A model generated the notes under the pieces. That model ran no database searches. It was given only the letters and a program-made list of their open reading frames with translations, and was not told the origin of the DNA. The position numbers and the translations under genes were made by a program. A DNA stretch of 9,637 bases from Nitrospira sp. (GTDB taxonomy: Bacteria; Nitrospirota; Nitrospiria; Nitrospirales; Nitrospiraceae), in the NCBI GenBank assembly GCA_029858925.1, contig JAOUEB010000025.1, positions 1-9,637 on the forward strand. Direction: 5' to 3'. How positions within the stretch are numbered: position 1 is the first letter of the stretch; each line of letters starts with the position of its first letter. Of the stretch, positions 8,173-9,637 are shown piece by piece.

Positions 8173-9401
8173 CAGAAAGCAGAAGTCGGAGGAGCCGGAG
8201 GCGCCTGGGTCAAAGCAGCGTTTTGGAGTTCCGTGCCTGGATAGTAATAGCGAAGAATGCTGGAAAAGGAGTAGCCCAATTCAGCCAACTCTTTGGCGCC
8301 CCATTGGCACAAACCGACCGCATGGCCCGCGCCATACCCGGTGAGGACGATGTCATGACCGAACGATTCAATCGTAAACTGAGTGCTGGGCACGACTGTA
8401 TAGCCGACAGCTTTACGAAGTTCCTCGCCCCGCAAGATCAGTTCCCCCTTGGAGTGCAGGATGCGCAAGGTAGCCACTCGGCCCGCGCGGCTATGGGAGA
8501 GCGGCGTCAGCGTTGCAATCGTTCCAACGGGAAATCCCAGTTGCCGCAGATTCTTCTCCAGCCCCTCGACCGTGAAGGAGGCTTTCCACTGATAGTACGG
8601 AGACTCCAAATCGAACGGGCACTCCACGCCTTTCAAATAGGGCAAGTCCTTCGACCAGACAACCATCGCATCTTCCGTAATCCCTGCAGCCGTCGAGGAA
8701 AATGCCGCATAGATCGGCGCGCCCTGATGGGTAATCACCAATCCCCTCGTGGACTCGACCGCCTGTTCCACCCGCGCATCGACACCCTGGCGGCCGCGAT
8801 AGACTTGATCCTGAATGCTCGCCGCCACGTCGTAATCCCGAGAGGCGCTGAGCATATGCTGGTAGAGCGCGTAGGTCCTGGCCGCGACTGCCTGCGCCTT
8901 GAGCATTTCGGGATGCCACGACGAATTGACCTCAGACGGCACCACTCCCTTCACATATTCTTCTAGATCGACCTGATTCACGACCAACAGGCCTTTGCCG
9001 CGTCTGACCACCTGAACCGACCCACTGACTTGCAGGGCCGTCTTCTCATCGCCCAGCTGAATCGATGCTCCATTGCCGGTACCGTTGCCGTTCTTCCTCG
9101 GCAGCCAGAGTTTCAGATCCTGATCGCCTGCACGCAGCGTGACATGACCACCGGCAGCGGGGGATCCGTTCAGGAATATGCCGTGGCCCCGCAGTTCGAT
9201 ACGCAGCAAGGAGCGATGGGCCTGCGCCCGATCCTGCGCATCTGTCGCCCATAGGACCTGATCGGCCTGCACCTCCAGCCGTTGGACGTCCGACGCCAAC
9301 AACACACGGATGGAAGGCGCGGCCTGGGCCTCGGATGTCGCCAGGCATCCCATTCCTAGGGCGAATGCGGCCAGACCGGCACAACACTGACGCTGTATCA
9401 T
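8172..9401 (-). CDS. Secreted SpoIID/LytB-domain protein
   Basis: A SpoIID-domain protein; in Bacillus, SpoIID is a lytic transglycosylase acting on denuded glycan strands, and LytB is an amidase enhancer. Similar proteins are common in bacteria that do not sporulate. From the ATG at 9401 it has 409 residues: a signal peptide at about 1-27 (Sec-type, ending near SEAQA), a variable beta-rich N-terminal part, then VDLEEYVKGVVPSEV at 144-158 (the Glu of PSEV, E157, matches the catalytic position by motif), KAQAVAARTYAL at 168-179, YAAFSSTAAGITEDA at 231-245, GAGHAVGLCQWGA at 357-369, and YYPGTEL near the end. I prefer ATG 9401 because it overlaps the DUF2905 stop as ATGA; ATG 9416 in the same frame is an alternative, giving 414 residues. 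The SSTAAG stretch departs from the usual SxSGG. Likely role: peptidoglycan remodelling in the periplasm. Confidence 0.9.
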   Translation of the reverse strand: MIQRQCCAGLAAFALGMGCLATSEAQAAPSIRVLLASDVQRLEVQADQVLWATDAQDRAQAHRSLLRIELRGHGIFLNGSPAAGGHVTLRAGDQDLKLWLPRKNGNGTGNGASIQLGDEKTALQVSGSVQVVRRGKGLLVVNQVDLEEYVKGVVPSEVNSSWHPEMLKAQAVAARTYALYQHMLSASRDYDVAASIQDQVYRGRQGVDARVEQAVESTRGLVITHQGAPIYAAFSSTAAGITEDAMVVWSKDLPYLKGVECPFDLESPYYQWKASFTVEGLEKNLRQLGFPVGTIATLTPLSHSRAGRVATLRILHSKGELILRGEELRKAVGYTVVPSTQFTIESFGHDIVLTGYGAGHAVGLCQWGAKELAELGYSFSSILRYYYPGTELQNAALTQAPPAPPTSAF

Positions 9402-9637
9402 CGACGAAAGAACCATCCTACAATATAGAATAGCAGACTCAGGACGATACTGAGGACGATGCTGGTGCCGATGGGAAAATAAAAACTGACGTTGTCGCGC
9501 TTGTAGGAGAGATCACCAGGCAGCTTTCCAAGCCAGCTGAACGCGCCGCCCAGACCTGGAATACGATCCACCGCAAGCAACAACAAGCCGAGAAGCACAA
9601 TCCCGGCCCCGATTCCGATGAGCAACTTGCCAAGCGC
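9398..9637 (-). CDS. DUF2905 family small membrane protein (5' end beyond window)
   Basis: A small hydrophobic protein with two membrane segments, at about 5-25 and 53-73 of the 79 visible residues, separated by a loop with the family-type sequence LGKLPGDLSYKRDNVSFYFP, then ILLS-like hydrophobic residues and a basic end (GWFFRR). The frame is open to the right edge and begins ALGKLLIGIG; DUF2905 proteins commonly start with a Met shortly before GKLL, so the true start is probably a few bases outside the window. A TTG at 9625 lies inside the conserved start and is unlikely to be used. Function is unknown. It overlaps the spoIID-like gene as ATGA. In other genomes DUF2905 genes often lie between ruvB and queA-type genes, so ruvB may be the neighbour outside the window. 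Confidence 0.88.
   Translation of the reverse strand, partial: ALGKLLIGIGAGIVLLGLLLLAVDRIPGLGGAFSWLGKLPGDLSYKRDNVSFYFPIGTSIVLSIVLSLLFYIVGWFFRR

Noticed and set aside
8061..8966. 301-codon plus-strand ORF antisense to queA start and the SpoIID-like gene
   Set aside because: Opposite well-supported coding sequence, Arg-rich, no motif.

Overview
The window is a compact stretch of bacterial chromosome, almost fully coding, GC-rich, and made up mostly of core cell-wall genes. Gene content, gene order and the look of the proteins suggest a Gram-negative, probably Nitrospira-like (Nitrospirota) bacterium. That assignment is an impression from protein style and from the order DUF2905-spoIID-queA, not a database result. 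I see no insertion sequence, phage gene, CRISPR array, tRNA or rRNA.

Positions 1-5942, minus strand: a rod-shape (elongasome) operon, read from high to low coordinates as RDD-family membrane protein, mreB, mreC, mreD, mrdA (PBP2), rodA. MreB filaments steer the complex, MreC and MreD link it to the membrane, RodA polymerises glycan strands from lipid II, and PBP2 cross-links them. Junctions are tight: mreC/mreD and mrdA/rodA share ATGA stop-start overlaps, and the other gaps inside mreB-rodA are 9-14 nt. A sigma70-like promoter lies just before the RDD gene, which starts with TTG behind a strong Shine-Dalgarno sequence. rodA is cut by the left edge but is almost complete.

Positions 5943-6221: a divergent intergenic region with a promoter candidate facing each way. 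To its right, on the plus strand, is a 229-residue membrane-anchored protein resembling the N-terminal part of PpiD/SurA (a periplasmic folding factor) without a parvulin PPIase domain.

Positions 6912-7152: a gap between convergent genes. On the minus strand it holds a 65-codon open frame that looks like protein but has no usable start; the only upstream ATG is followed two codons later by TAG. I read it as a likely gene remnant.

Positions 7153-9637, minus strand: DUF2905 membrane protein (cut by the right edge), a secreted SpoIID/LytB-domain protein, then queA (tRNA queuosine synthesis). These three overlap by 1-4 nt and are probably one operon; in many bacteria such genes follow ruvAB, so ruvB may lie just beyond the right edge.

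I found no clear new system. The points most worth a second look are the interrupted small ORF, the RDD protein heading the elongasome operon with a possible SD-masking hairpin, and the PPIase-less PpiD-like protein.
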